Shown here: piece after piece, positions 10,931-23,694 of the stretch
How positions within the stretch are numbered: position 1 is the stretch's first letter
Layout: every line of letters starts with the position of its first letter
From: Halichondria panicea
Taxonomy: Eukaryota > Porifera > Demospongiae > Suberitida > Halichondriidae
DNA length: 64,000 bases
NCBI RefSeq assembly: GCF_963675165.1
Contig: NC_087385.1
Location: 3,348,501 to 3,412,500, forward strand
Reading direction: 5' to 3'
Made by a program: the position numbers and the translations under genes
Notes under the pieces: model-generated
Told to the model about the DNA's origin: nothing
Seen by the model: the letters and a program-made list of their open reading frames with translations, nothing else
The model's database searches: none

Positions 10931-13199
10931 GTGATGTAAAGATGTGACATTGACATTGACTAGAACAATTGATGTACTATAATATAATTATATGTGGGTG
11001 TATGCATGCCTTATCGATCATGTCATTTGTCATGTTGACGCATGGCAAGTAGAACTCAATACAAAAAAACAAGTTTAGCACATCATTCCTTAGCACTTTC
11101 ACACAATTCAACTTTACCATGCACATTTGCTAGAGGGACAAAAGTTATTAGCTAGTATTCAAGACCTACATATTTTTTCAGGTACAAATGTAAATGACAA
11201 AACCTTTAGCTGTGGTTTATGTTTGCAACACATTTCAAAGCTTAAGATATAAATATTGGATTCAGGTGACAGCTGAGACACTGTAGACAAAGCCTTACTT
11301 TGTAATCTATTACTTCAGTAGACGCATAGTATACTGGGAAAACTTGGAAACATAAAAAGGCGGGCATTTAGCGGACGCGAGGCGTGGATGTTGTAGATTG
11401 CATTCACGTAGACTAATCCCTCTCTTCCTTTATATAATTATGATCGTACAAGTCGTTTCAAATACCCACTCCCTGATCACGTTCGAAAGATCTGCCACAC
11501 TCACTACCATTTAAGTCATGCATGGAAACACTTCGAGACAATAGCTACATTTCAGGGGATTAACTTACTTCCTTTCAGTGTCGAACTTGAAGTACAGCAC
11601 TCAACACTATGCTGCTCGTTCAACCTTTGCTACCAGTTATCATACGAGCATGGCTAAATAACTAAGTTAAACATGTCAAATCTTTTGTGACGACAACTGG
11701 ATAACTCAGTACCACAGCTTCCGACTCCACAAGACAAACCAGTCCTCAGTCCTCGTGAAAGTGAAAATGATGACCAACAATGGATACAACTCTGCCAACT
11801 TAAATTAACCCCCACCCCAAAATGATACCGGGCCCAGAGGAGGTCCGACAAGGTCAAAAGGTCTGACAGATCTGCCGTGCATAATATGTACTTTGAACCG
11901 TGCGCCAAATAGAATATATCATTATTTACACCAAGATGGATCCTTATCCGGACTGCCTGTTGAATGAGGACAGAAGTGCGTCTTTCAACAACTAATAAAG
12001 TGCAAGATAGTTGTGTAAGCATTCATTGTGTAAGCATTTATTTAATATATATAGCTACATAGTACATGTATTATAAAATACCTGCTGTCTTTTAAATTCC
12101 TGTACAAGGAGGAACGCAAACACAACAGACTTGATGCGCCACTCTAGTGACAACGAAAATTGTGACAGTAATTACAAGACAGTGATTACAAGGGCAATGG
12201 TCAGTGGTGGAAGAGAATGGGACCAGGGCGAAATGGAAAGACAGTTGGCTATGTTGTCATTGAAATACTTGACCATGTTCATACAACAATCAGCTCAGGT
12301 TTGCGATTGTCTCGGTTAATTTTAAGTATATCGCACATTTGAACTTTACTCTCAGGCACTGCCATGGCCATTACGCTGATAACAAAGACTGGACCATATA
12401 GCTGCCTGTGAAACGTTACCAGAGCACAATACTGTATTGTGTGCATTAAACTTTATACTCAAATGAAAGAGTGTTCATGTGCTTGGGCTTTATATAATGA
12501 TGGAGTCTTGCGAGCGGCCCTTATTCGAGGTTAATAGGTAGTGGCCTGTAGTTTTAGGTGGTTCCCTGAGGTCAAAAGTTCACTTGCTATTTTCGCTTCG
12601 AAATAGAGCTGTACCTTGGAGGTACAATCAAGTTCTAGTGTAATGAATAACCTGTTACAATTATTAAAATTATTAAACGGGGTACAGTAGCAAACAGGAA
12701 TTCCTATACAAAACATAAGCTCACGTGATAAATTCATTAGTGACCTTTTGACCTTGTCATATCGGCAACAGATATCCTCACAGCGTCGTCTTTCAAATAC
12801 CACCTTCCAACATTAATGTGCAGCGTCATGCCGAACGTTCTTAACATCTGTGGTTGTCTCTGCTTTGTAATTATCAATACAAAATATTCGAAATGTCAAT
12901 GATAGGACAGAAAACCTTGGCCTGGGTTGACAAACGATTTCGGCAGGGAAGTGGTAAACTAACCCCAATTTTAGGTGAAATGTCGCTTGAAAACCTACGT
13001 ACTTTAATGATACTTCAGCCATAACCAATTCAATAATTCGTCAACTGTTGTTGCGTCTGCAACGACGACTGGCAAACATTGCTACTTATAATTATAGCTC
13101 TTCTACACGCTGATTATCTAGCCAAAGTCATGCTGGTTGCCAATATAATTATTATGGCCGGAAATAGCATCAGGCATTGTTCATCAAATTTTATACCAA
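10931..13199. other. stretch without a supported gene
   Basis: It begins with probable LTR sequence of the plus-strand Gypsy (10937 on). ORFs at 11654-12022 and 12531-13028 were considered but have no recognisable domain. One weak candidate is an ATG-led exon on the minus strand near 12966-13022 (AEVSLKYVGFQATFHLKLG) ending at a GTTAGT donor. Confidence 0.4.
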
Positions 13200-13379
13200 T
13201 TAACATTTATTGCTGATGTTACCAAATTGTGCCCCAATTGCACCGCTCACATTCGAATGGACTTCAACAAACAGCACACCTCGATACATAATCACTATAC
13301 CAAGGCCAAACACTGTGGATTGAATCAGTTTCATGTTTTCCACGTCTTCAGTGTGGTCCAATGCAAGACTTCACCACCA

Positions 13380-13670
13380 CTACCATATTATTTTAATTAT
13401 CCATGATGATAATTTTGTTTGCAGGAAAGGTATAGTTAAACCTTTCACGCAAGCACACTTCATTAAACATCCACGTGTAATGTGTAAACCATCTTTACTA
13501 ACTTGAAGCCCATCTCTATCGATCAGGCATCCAGGAAAAGAATCTTCGAAGAATAATATTATGCCAAGCTCATGTCGGGCAAGTACTTTGATGGCACACT
13601 TCCCTTCGTTTTGTCTAAACAGCAATAGTGAGTGAATGGTTAGTAGTGCTACAGTGGTTAATTTCAACAT
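13380..13670 (-). CDS. possible small secreted Cys-containing protein
   Basis: ATG-led minus-strand ORF of 96 codons. It begins with a signal-peptide-like MLKLTTVALLTIHSLLLF, then NEGKCAIKV, CLIDRDGL and RGCLMKCACVK. A possible donor (TGC|GTGAAAGG) after the last Cys would make this a first exon. A 44-codon ORF with a similar hydrophobic start lies downstream at 13200-13334 on the same strand. No homologue is recognised. It may be chance in AT-rich DNA. Confidence 0.25.
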   Translation of the reverse strand: MLKLTTVALLTIHSLLLFRQNEGKCAIKVLARHELGIILFFEDSFPGCLIDRDGLQVSKDGLHITRGCLMKCACVKGLTIPFLQTKLSSWIIKIIW

Positions 13671-13869
13671 TCAAAAGACGGTTTTTTTCAACATGCACAA
13701 TTTCATCAGAGGGCCAAAACTTTGGAGACAGATAGAAGAAATGTTAAGCTTTGCATGTAGCAGTTTGCCCTAGACATCACTCCCCACCAAACATATAGTC
13801 TATAATTACCTGCTTAAGGACTAACATAATTATAATATGTATGCCCTAGTATTATGCCAAACCGCTACT

Positions 13870-14240
13870 TTGCCTCAAGGCACGAGGGATACGGTAAAGC
13901 TAACTGTGTGTGTGTGTGTTCCAGCTGTAACTGCTCAACAGTTGTAATGCGACAAAAACTAAGGCTTCTAGCCATGTTCTCTTGGATTTTGATTCGTGGA
14001 TTAGCAATTAAATTAAACTAAAGCTTCTTTGAGCAGTTACAGCTGGAATACACACACGCGCTTTGGTTGTTTCACAAGAAATGAGTGTTGCACTGCTAAT
14101 GCCTCTCGCCATGTTTTTGCTTTCGCAAAATATTACCTAACACTCTAATACTTTTGAGCGAAAGCAAAAACATGGTGAGAGGCATTAGCAGTGCAACACT
14201 CGTTATTCATTGCATTTCGTTATCAGCCGCAAATGTACAG
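13870..14240. repeat. dispersed repeat variant with two large hairpins
   Basis: It starts with ATTATGCC..CGAGGG..TACGGTAAAGCT and a GT run. Hairpin one: 13908-14062 (TTCCAGCTGTAACTGCTCAA and inverse). Hairpin two: 14083-14202 (GAGTGTTGCACTGCTAATGC and inverse). Related sequence at 43840-44200; an arm of hairpin two also at 44599-44652. Confidence 0.7.
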
Positions 14241-14910
14241 AGCACGTAGCACATTATAAACAAGGACATTAGGAAATGTGGTAAGACGATAGTGAATCCG
14301 CAATACTCTAGAACAAAATAAATGATGTTACTCCCAAGTTTATTTAACAGATTTTAGTAGTTAGCTTCCGCCCCGTGACGTAACGTGAACACCCACACAC
14401 CGGTATTTTATACGTTTGCACATGCCAAGCTAGGTGGCATTGAAACGCGAAATTTTGCCGCTATACCACTTCAAGTGTAAGAACTGTTTTAATAATAAAT
14501 TGTGGCTCATAACAGTTGTATTGATCTACACTATACAGTCAATTCACTTAGACACTCGCTCTGCTCTGCTTGTGGAAGAGCCATTACTGATCACTGAGTG
14601 TAATGCCGGGGTGGTCAGTTTTCTTCCCAGGAAAATCAATTTGTGGAAGATCAGATGTCCAATCACCATGACAACCAGGACATTTAATAGACACTCTATT
14701 ATGGAGAAAAATATTTACAACCATGAACACATTATTTACAAACTGTTATCTGTACGTGTAATAGTTGTGCCATGGAATCTAAGGCAGGGGCGGATCCTTG
14801 CAGGACTTTTGAAAAGGGGGGCAATTGAAAGAAACACTTTTACTTTTTAAAGCTTGGCTTTTCTGGTCATGGGTTGGTTGATGACCATACAATATGACAT
14901 ACATAGTATA

Positions 14911-16637
14911 CAGTGGCATAGCCAGGATTATGGGAAGGGTAGGGCTCAAATTAGTTGAGCATAGGCACTGAATTTCATAGACTAAAAAAAAAGGTCATCA
15001 CTTTTCCTCATTTCCACAGCAGTAAGCATGCGCATCAGATGGCCCTGCCCACATTTCAATTAGATTACATGGCATCATTTTAGTAACTATGCATGCAGTA
15101 TTATCAAGCGAGAGAAGTGGGTGCCGTTTGTGTCAAAATATTGAAATAAAAACACAAGGTTTTGGTGGTATTTAGTACACAAGATCAAAGCACTCCAGTG
15201 CTCAGTATATGGCATGTTGCATCACTGCCATAGCTACCATATATTGCATTGTATTATAATTTTGGGACTTATGCCCCACCATCCAACCCAATAACTCATT
15301 TGGTCCCTTTTATAGGCTACTACTTTTATAACTACTAGTGGGAAGAAAACCTAAAAATTTACTATGGAATTCAAAAAGTAATGAATACACTAAATTCCTT
15401 CAAAACATTCCTTCAAAACACATGTCTTTTAATATGACCAGTCAGACGTCATTGGGCAACAAGTTAGTTATTGCAGGCGCCCTCGTGCAACATGCCATAT
15501 ATTGCACTGGATGACATAATGCCCGAGGGCCGCATTATATTGCTCCAGTGCAATATATGGCATGTTGCACTCTGGCTGGGCAATACGTATTTAGGTGTGG
15601 GGGTATTTAGCAAACAACTGAGGGTAATTAGCAAACGACTGAGGGCATTTAGTGAATGACTGAGAGTACTTCAGCAAATGGCTGAAGGGATTTAGCAAAT
15701 AACTGAAGGCATGTAGTAAATGGCTGAGGGGACGACTGAGGGTATTCTCTTCAGCAGGTCAAGGTCAACACTATAGGCGTTTGTCTAACAAATTCATCTG
15801 GGCACAGTAGAGCTCTAGCTATAGCTACAGAATTCTAGAAGAAGTCGTGCACACTGTGCATGCGCACAACCTTGTGCCCTGCACACCTCCCTAATACTAG
15901 GAGTATATTACAGATTAGTCAGTTATGTACTAAATACTCTCTGTCATTTGCTAAATACCCTCAGTTGTTTACTAAATACCCCCCAGTCCTTTGCTAAATA
16001 CCCTCAAATGTTTAGTAAATACCACCAAAACCTTGTGTTTTTGTAATCAATATTTTGACACAAAAGGCACCCCATAGAATATGGAGTGTCGAACTACTGA
16101 TACTTCTAAACAAACACTGTGCACAAAGTAACATGACTCGCACGTGATAAAGTATTGTAAATTTACTGTAATCTCCTAGTAAATGTTAACCGTGACGTTT
16201 TTAGGGGTGTGGTTTTCAAACAATTCTAGCTATTAACTGTTCAATGTTCGCGTTCAACATTCAGAGCTTATGGAGCTGCTCACTGCACACTGATAGGAGA
16301 CGATCTCTTCACAAAAAACATCTAAACAGAGACAATAGTCGAGTTGATCCTCTTCACTTGCACTCTTTACTCACTATTAACAACTTCTGTGCGTTGCGTA
16401 ATTATGCGCAAACGTCATCAATTGCGAGTTGCTCACGTACAATTGACAGAATGTCACGATACTTTGCACAGTGTTTGTAGAAGTATCAGTAGTTTCGACA
16501 CACTTCTCTTCTTATGCACTCTTGGTATTATACTGCAGAATACATTGACAGATCACAGTGATTCAAGCAAGTTGGAGTTGATGGAGCACAAAAGGGGGGG
16601 CTCTAGCCCCGTGATCCCCCCTCTGCCTACGCCACTG
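14911..16637. mobile_element. composite element with inverted tandem arrays
   Basis: Ends CAGTGGCATAGCCAGGAT and the inverse (CTACGCCACTG), with the 5-bp duplication GTATA on both sides (14906-14910, 16638-16642). Inside, 15118-15178 and 16016-16074 are inverted copies (ACACAAGGTTTTGGTGGTAT). Between them the unit TTAGCAAACAACTGAGGGTA repeats at 15590-15735 and recurs inverted at 15920-16015. A further inverted pair lies at 16087-16140 and 16450-16497. No transposase seen. Confidence 0.7.
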
Positions 16638-16639
16638 GT

Positions 16640-18470
16640 ATAGTAGGAAATGCATGAAGTCATCTTTCTATTCAGCTTCAAAAGTCTACAACTAGATTGT
16701 CCGCTATTCTTCTGCATGCTATCAGCTAGATTGCATTAGCAGGCATATACTGTGACGTGTGCTGCTCTAAGCCACACCTACCAGTGGCAGATTTAGTAAG
16801 AGGTAAGGAGCACCCCACGCGAATCGAGGGTTACGCCCCTTTTGACGTCATTTCCGGTGGGTGCGGTATCAATGTGACATTAATCATTCCTGTGTTAAGT
16901 AGCATTGCAGAGGTTCCCTACACTCCGTATTTACTTGTCGAGTCTAGCAGTGCAGCTAGTCAAGCTTTTATCATAGCTGGTCTACAGCTACTCAGCTAGC
17001 TAGTACCAAGTCTGAGAGTGACTTCCACAGCCAATGAGTTATTTGTCCAAGGCTTGGACACCCTCTGCTACCAGCTAGATCCGCTTCTGCCTACTTTGTT
17101 GAAAGTTACCTAGAGTACACAGATCTTATCCGAGCTACTCTACAGTCATAAGGGAGGGAGGGCACATGCCCCTTGTGCCATGCACTGGATCTACCACTGA
17201 TCTAGGGTGTACTGCAGTTCTATGCATTCCCGAGGGCAGCACATATCATGTACCATATATGGGCATGCATTCTTTTGCTTTCCACAATGTTTGAAAAAAA
17301 CGAGATTATCCATATATAGGCATGCATTCTTTTGCTTTCCACAATGTTTCAAAAAATTTTTGAAAGAGAGATGATCGGGCATGGTTGTAAACCACAACCA
17401 CCTATACGGTACATCGGTACACGGCCTAGAGTATACTGAGAGTTTCAATTGTATCAGCGCACATCATGTATAGTACAAGTATATAATGCCGTATACAGTG
17501 GAACCTCTTACAACGGACTCTCTAAATAGCGGACCCTTCTGTTATAGCGGACAGTATGCCTTGTACCAACTGCTTTTACTATCTATTTGCAACCCCAGAT
17601 AGGGGACAGCTCTAAACTCTGGATAACGGAACAGCCTTGCACGAAAGATACATTCAGTGTAAGAATTAACTTCCTATAACAGATGAAGGGTGTGGTAGTG
17701 GTGGTGGTGGTTGACGTCGAGGCAAAGGAGCTCTACCTGGACTTCTGGTGAACATGTAGGCTTTGATACTTGGCGTGGAGTCTTGGCAGATGCTGAGGGA
17801 CGTCGACTCACAGCAGCAACAGCCAGGAGTGACTAAACTGGAGCCTGGACGGTCGAACTTAAATCTAGCTTTCTTGCGTGTCGACCATTAGACGTCTTTA
17901 TCAGAGTGAATGCACATTGACCTTATGTGACGATTAATCAGGTCCAGATATTTTGATTTACTGAGCGAGGATTTATTACATTTAATGTACCCCTAGTTAT
18001 TCTTGTCATGTGTGCATGCACAGTTCAGATCCAGTCTGCGATACTAGAATGACTCTCAATGAGCCACGCCCATCAATAATACAGGTATATAGCCTATGCA
18101 TGCAAACGATGTCTGGAGCTCTTAAAAATGAACTGGTAACTAGTCTTGACATAATGCATCAGTGGACAGAACAAGATAACAAGGTAGGCTATCTGAATGT
18201 TTCTGCTAATCAGCAAAGCAAAAAGTTTTGAACCACGTGGACACTTTATGCGAAAGTATACTCACACTCAGGTGTTTGGTATGAATATCATTAAATGTGG
18301 CTGAATATTTGTCCGGATACAGTGGATTGCAGTGCACTTGCAACAGAAAATTGCCAAACAGCAAAACCGCCAGATGAAGCTATTATCCTAAGCTTAGCTT
18401 GCACTTTTATTACTGAATGAATCCCCTGGCAGCAACTGCATGAAAACAGGATATATGTTATACTCATTGT
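16640..18470. other. stretch without a supported gene
   Basis: It holds a direct repeat near 17252-17350 (GGCATGCATTCTTTTGCTTT twice, about 61 bases apart) and a single pogo-like end at 17489 (CAGTGGAACCTCTTACAACG). Otherwise I see nothing. Confidence 0.5.
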
Positions 18471-18472
18471 CC

Positions 18473-18585
18473 ACTACATCAGAATTTATGGCAGTAAACC
18501 TCCGAGGACGAGGGCGAAGCCCCGAGGCCAAGGATGGTTTACGTTTGCCATAAATTCAAATGTAGTGGACAATAAGTGTTATTAT
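18473..18585. repeat. palindrome with GC-rich loop
   Basis: Arms TTGTCCACTACATCAGAATT and the inverse; loop with CCGAGGACGAGGGCGAAGCC. No ORF follows directly. Confidence 0.6.
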
Positions 18586-19999
18586 ATACCCACTTGAGAA
18601 AAGTACTTGCTAAGCTACCTCACCTTGGATACAACTAGCTAACAGTCTCAAAAACTATAGAAAACGAACAAAAAGCTTGTGCGTATAGCTTGTAGCCCTT
18701 CTAGCTCTACGTATATACTAACTTGTCAATGTCCAAGCAGCGAGCCCCACCCTTCCTGGTGTTTAGCGAGCCCCACCAATCTGAACTGTCTAGCTTTTTG
18801 TGTGTATAAAATCAGTGCACTAGGGAGTTTATGAGGAGCGGGAGTTTATGGTAGTTAAACCCCACCCAGTTGCTATGATACAGATCCCAAGTGGGCAGGG
18901 TTTCATCTAGTGGGGGGGGGGTGAACCTCCCCTCCCCCCAAAATGCTCATCTACAAATGTGGGAGTGGCCAATAACCTTCCCCCCTAACTTTTAATCCTA
19001 GATGAAACCCTGGTGGGGAATACATATATAATTATTATAAATGAAAACAAAGAGTCGGGTGTAGTCTGTAGACTAGTTCATCAAAAATTATGCTGTGTGC
19101 TTGCATGCAGAAGGAGCTGGTCTAGACACCGTCTAGAGCTAGCTGTGTTGTTCTTTCTGGCTGGTTGCTGCAGTAGGTACGTGGAGGGAGGGACTGACTA
19201 ATTGCACAGAGAGGGAGAGTGGCTCTGTACCGTTCGCTTGGAGGGAGGGGCTGGCTGCTCATATTCTGGAGCCAGAGGAGGAACGCCAGGGTCAATAGAG
19301 TCACGTTTAATGAAGGATTAAACATTCTTGTTCTGGCCTTTGCTGCATATAGCAGCTTAGCGCTTCTGTTCTTTATTTGCCTGCTTGGAAAGCTTACTAT
19401 ACCTAGATCTATCCAGTGCAGCAAGCCAGTACATCAAAATTTATACCCTAGCCACGGAAGGCTAATTTCCATATCTTGTGGTTTTGAAGAATGCAATAAA
19501 AGGTCAAAGGTTTCAATTAAATCCTGGATCTCCTCTCTCAAGCTGATTCCTTTGGGGCGCAATAGCTCAACCGATTTCTGTTGTGATTATAAAGAGGATC
19601 AAGCTATTGATGGTGTATAAACTCAGGGGCACGAGGGTAAACTCAGTTTTACATGTAAAACATAGGGCCACGTGGTGTTTTAATTAGTGACCTTTTGACA
19701 CTGGCATTCCTCCTCTGTTCTGGAGCCCTGGTACATGGTGTGGACGAGCTCTCTTTTTCCCTAGTTGTCATAAATGAAAACAAAGACTCTGGTGTAGTCT
19801 GTTTGAATAGTGTTGCTGTGTGGTAGTCATGCATGCACGCTATATAGCTGGATGCATAGCGACCAGTCAGCCAATCAGATGAGACATATATCAGTTAATG
19901 CACAGTGCCTCAGGGTTTACTGTCATAAACCCCTCTACACTGTAATTAACTAATACATATCCACTCCTGATATATCCTGTTTTCATGCAGTTGCTAGGA

Positions 20000-20240
20000 T
20001 ATGGCCAGGGGATAACTATGTTATAGTTATTGACTACGCCCGAGGCTGAGGTTGGTTATAAACCATAATTACTAGGCAACCAATCAACAACTGATTTATT
20101 TACAGCAAAACAGTCATCAATGGAGGCAGTCAAGCTTGCTCTCACAGCCACTTTTGTGCTCAGAACAGTTACAGCTGTCAAGTATGAGAGCTAGCTACTT
20201 CTCCAAGCAGCTAGGTTCTACTGGAAGCCATAAACTTTAA
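20000..20240 (+). repeat. plus-strand relative of the 4140-4475 unit
   Basis: The palindrome-like ACTACGCCCGAGGCTGAGGT with ATAAACC arms is followed by an ATG-led 18-codon ORF (EAVKLALTATFVLRTVTAVK). The tail GTTACAGCTGTCAAGTATGA matches the unit at 4140-4475. Confidence 0.4.
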
Positions 20241-20849
20241 CCAGACGCAGCTGCCGTTTTCAATTTGCATTGCACAAGTCTACCAACACTGCATGCACTG
20301 TACTCCTCTACCTCTGAGCCACAGCCTTGACTAGAAACACACAGCAAGGATTGATCTGCAGTGTTTCAAGCCTCATGAACATGTAATAAGTAGCTTAGGC
20401 TGCTAGCTAGCTCAGGTGAATATGACAATAGCACAAAACATAGTCTACAAAAACTTTTTGCATGCTGTATTGCTATTTACTGTGTACAAATTGTTAAGAT
20501 GATTCAAAAGTTGAATAGTGCTTGTAGGAAGTAAAAATATGAGCCATATTCCATACTTCCCTGGGGGAAGTAAAATATGGCTCATATTCACTGGAAATCA
20601 CCTAGGATACCGAGTGAATAAATAGGATAATTCCCTCTGATATTCCCCAGACATGTTTGCTACAAGATCATGTATTGTCTACTTTGTAATTTGTACAGGC
20701 TGCCATATTAAAATCAATGTTTGGTTGCTTTACTGTACTAGTGCTGTAGCTAGTCAAAGATAGTGAGGAGATGATAGTGAGGCACTTGATAAGAGATTCT
20801 CAAGCTAGAGAGCCCAAGTGCTAGTGGGAGCCTTGGCACAACTCTGCCT

Positions 20850-21593
20850 TAGTTGAGCGGAGTCCAACCACTTGCAGTGGTTCGGTCTCACGACAATATA
20901 CGTCTCACGACAACATGCGTTTTTGTTCCAACTGCAGAAAACTTGCAGTTTGCAGCGTTAAAGAGAGAAACCTTACAGCTCAATTTAGCTGACAAGGCAA
21001 GATGGCTCACTGTATTTCTCCAGAGATGCAGCAACAGCATGAACAGCTCCTGCCAGATATCTAGGCTACTAGAAAAGAACCATGGTCTATCTTACTATCT
21101 ATAAATGAGCTTGAACAGTTTGAAGTTGTAGATTCTTTGTATTAAAAGGACTTGTCTTCGTTTTGAGTTTTGGTGTACTACCAATAAGATTAATTTGGAC
21201 AAAACCTGTGTTATGTGTGCCTTCTCTGGTAATCGAACATCTTTTCCAGAAGCCTATAGGGTAGTCTTATAGCTCTCTTTGTGCGAGATCTAGCTATTAT
21301 GAAAAAAGGTTATTTCTGCCTCTACTAAATCTTGTTTTACAGGCTGAAGTATCCTTCCACTTTCTCTAAGAACTCTGAGGTCTTTCTTGCACCCTAAAAC
21401 AGTTATAGCTATAGATCTAGTCAAGCATACAAATAATTATTGATTTCTTTATATCGTACCCCTGAGCCATGCGGTTGTCAGCCACTTGAGATTAAACAAT
21501 ATTCATACTCTGCCTCAAGTACCAGTGGAACAAAAACGTATATTGTCGTGAGACCCAACCGCTGGCAAAGCGTGGTTGGACTCCGCCCAACTA
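20850..21593. mobile_element. Mutator-like (MULE) non-autonomous element, 10-bp target duplication
   Basis: 744 bp. Ends TAGTTGAGCGGAGTCCAACC and the complement GGACTCCGCCCAACTA, with inverted homology for about 55 bp into ACGACAATATACGT. Target duplication AACTCTGCCT at 20840-20849 and 21594-21603. The internal open stretch 20853-21104 resembles reversed sequence around 32580-32700, so it is repeat-borne. No transposase motif seen. Confidence 0.8.
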
Positions 21594-21893
21594 AACTCTG
21601 CCTTGGCACTGCGCACTGTCTGGCTCCAGGTCTGTGGGTATGGGTGGATTTAGCAGTTTTGTGAGGCTTTAGTCATGGAGGAGCCAAGGCAGGGCCAAGA
21701 GTGTTAGCTAGATCAGCATTTCTTGGACAGCGTGGCAATAAAGAACTCTGGTGTCCAACAGTAAGCAATAGTACCTGTAGCTACCTAGCTATTGACAGCT
21801 ATAGAGCAAGCTTTTCCACAATGCTTTCTTTTTACTTTCTGATAGTTTGGAACGTGAGTTACCATGGTAGAGGAGTAAATACGCAATTATAGC

Positions 21894-22281
21894 TAATTGG
21901 GTATGGCCCCACCCTGGACGCGAACGTACGGTTGGGCACCACTGCAATGTCAGGTTTGTTCCTGCTGCACAAAATTTGCAGCCCAATCAGATTGCAGAGT
22001 TCAAGTGTGAAGGCGTGGCTCATTAATGTACGAGTCAGTCATTCTCTCAAAATGCAACAATAGTAGACAAGCCAGCTTGATCCAGGAACACGCCAGGTCA
22101 GTTAGAGCTAGTGGTATTCAAAAGTGACTCCTGCAGTAGCATTCTAACTGAGCTTTGCGGTTACCGCACACTTGGAATTAATCCTTTCATGCTTAGCCAC
22201 ACCCTAAAGCTAAGTACCGATGGAACAAACCTGACATGCCCAACCATACGTTCGCGTCCAGGGTGGGGCCACGCCCAACTA
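21894..22281. mobile_element. Mutator-like (MULE) MITE, 9-bp target duplication
   Basis: 388 bp. Ends TAATTGGGTATGGCCCCACC and GGGTGGGGCCACGCCCAACTA are inverted for about 70 bp. Target duplication AATTATAGC at 21885-21893 and 22282-22290. Its terminal TAGTTGGGC resembles the element at 20850-21593. Confidence 0.8.
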
Positions 22282-22314
22282 AATTATAGCTAGCCAATCA
22301 CGTAGGATATATAA

Positions 22315-22437
22315 CACTCATACTATGGTTGCTAGGGATTTATGGCAACGTAAACCACACCTCACACCTCTCCCTCAGGCTCCGCCCTCATACTTGGTGG
22401 GTTTACTGCCATAAATCCCTAGAACCATAGTATAACT
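22315..22437. repeat. palindrome with GC-rich loop
   Basis: Arms CATACTATGGTTGCTAGGGA and the inverse; the loop includes CCCTCAGGCTCCGCCCTCA. Same plan as 18473-18585. Confidence 0.6.
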
Positions 22438-22814
22438 ATACATATATCCGGTGTGGATATATATATCATGCTGTCCTCTGACACCAAGGAATATTCATTG
22501 AAACTCTCAGGATACTCCAGGGTACAAATCCCATGTACCCTGCTAGGGTGTACATTCATGTACCCTAGGGTACATTGGCTGTGGTCAGCCTAAAGCCCAC
22601 CCTCCACCCTTAAAGGAGCCACTCTTTTATAGAACACTACTGTGACACACTATGATCACATTGTGAAGACCAATTCTTCAATATCCATCACTAAAACTAC
22701 CCACCACATTGGAACTGGGTTGTGTGAAGTTGTAAATGTGGTTTGTCAAGTGCAAGCACACCACACAAAATGTGCACAGTGCATGCACGGCAGGGATCAA
22801 AGAATGATGTTTAA

Positions 22815-23694
22815 CCCTTTCCCCGCTTTAGCCGCCTATAGGCGGCATGGCTACTGCTAATTTTCAAAAAATGATTGTGCAGGCTGTGTTTGGAGCTATG
22901 CACACGCTGTAGGTACCAGCACATGCGCACTGAGCTGCTCTTTCACGTGGTATTTTCATTGTGCTGCCTCGAGGTACGCTTCATACTGTATTGTCGAAAG
23001 AAAAGTGACCAAAGTAATAATTGCTACAAGATCTTCGTAGGTAATCTTAGCGAGGCTCTAGTGCAAGACAGTGAGGATATCGATACCTATGGCCTTGTTG
23101 AGTCAGAGGGGAGTGACTGGGATCATAGCCAGATAGGAAGCTACTCCTCAGAGTTCAAGCTAGAAAATAAAGAGCCTGAAGATCCAGAGGAAGAAGCTCA
23201 TGAAGCTCTTGAGAAGGACCAAGTTCCTGGACCTGGTAAGTAACTCTAGAGTAGCATGATCTGTAGTCTTCCTAGCTTCAATATAAGTTTGTTTAGGCTA
23301 GTTACATCAGCAGTGGACATCGTAAGCCACCATTGAATTTGTAAACCTGTGTGTAGGTGAAGAAAACATTTCCCGGGAAAAGAGCGTCTGCCGATACGAC
23401 CTCATGAACCATGTCACCGTGAGAACACTTGCCTGTAGTCACTTTGTGCCTTCATACAATATTGTTTGTGTACATAATTGAATGTTTGTAAACAATCGCT
23501 AATTAGTTGGGGGTTGTCAGTTGCTAGGTAACGATGATGGTGTCAAGATACCCCCCCCGGGGTCTGGGCTACCTGTAGGAAATAGTTACGAGTGATTTCA
23601 ATGTATGGTTTATGAGATACGAATTTTTAAACATGTATTTATTCTGTATTTTCTTGTTTTAAATTTTCTTGTTTTAATTAAAGCTGAGAAAGGG
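22815..23694 (+). mobile_element. piggyBac-like non-autonomous element
   Basis: 880 bp. Inverted ends CCCTTTCCCCGCTTT and AAAGCTGAGAAAGGG, flanked on both sides by TTAA (22811-22814, 23695-23698), the diagnostic piggyBac target. It lacks room for the DDD transposase core but carries a two-exon acidic ORF (22875-23481). Confidence 0.85.
22875..23481 (+). CDS. acidic two-exon ORF of the piggyBac-like element
   Basis: Exon 1 runs from the ATG at 22875 to 23235 (donor CCTG|GTAAGT). Exon 2 is 23357-23481 (acceptor TGTGTGTAG), in phase and ending in TGA, for about 162 aa. The N-terminal part is hydrophobic and Cys-rich and may be untranslated. From about residue 60 the chain is strongly acidic (runs such as DSEDIDTYG, EDPEEEAHEALEKD), as in the N-terminal tails that precede the catalytic core of piggyBac transposases. 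The core itself is absent. I infer an internally deleted transposase gene that kept a splice unit. The exact start is uncertain and expression is unproven. Confidence 0.5.

Noticed and set aside
11654-12022. 122-codon minus-strand ORF
   Set aside because: No recognisable domain; contains GAGGAGGTCCGAC, the tip of a MITE family, so likely repeat-derived.
14434-14850. 138-codon ORF
   Set aside because: Starts at GTG rather than ATG, its 3' part enters a transposon end (GGGGCGGATCC), and no domain is visible.
19219-19620. 133-codon ORF with a hydrophobic stretch
   Set aside because: Part of it (GGAACGCCAGGGTCAATAGA, TTTAATGAAGGATTAAACAT) recurs inverted at 39840-39900, and the opposite strand is also open; probably repeat DNA.
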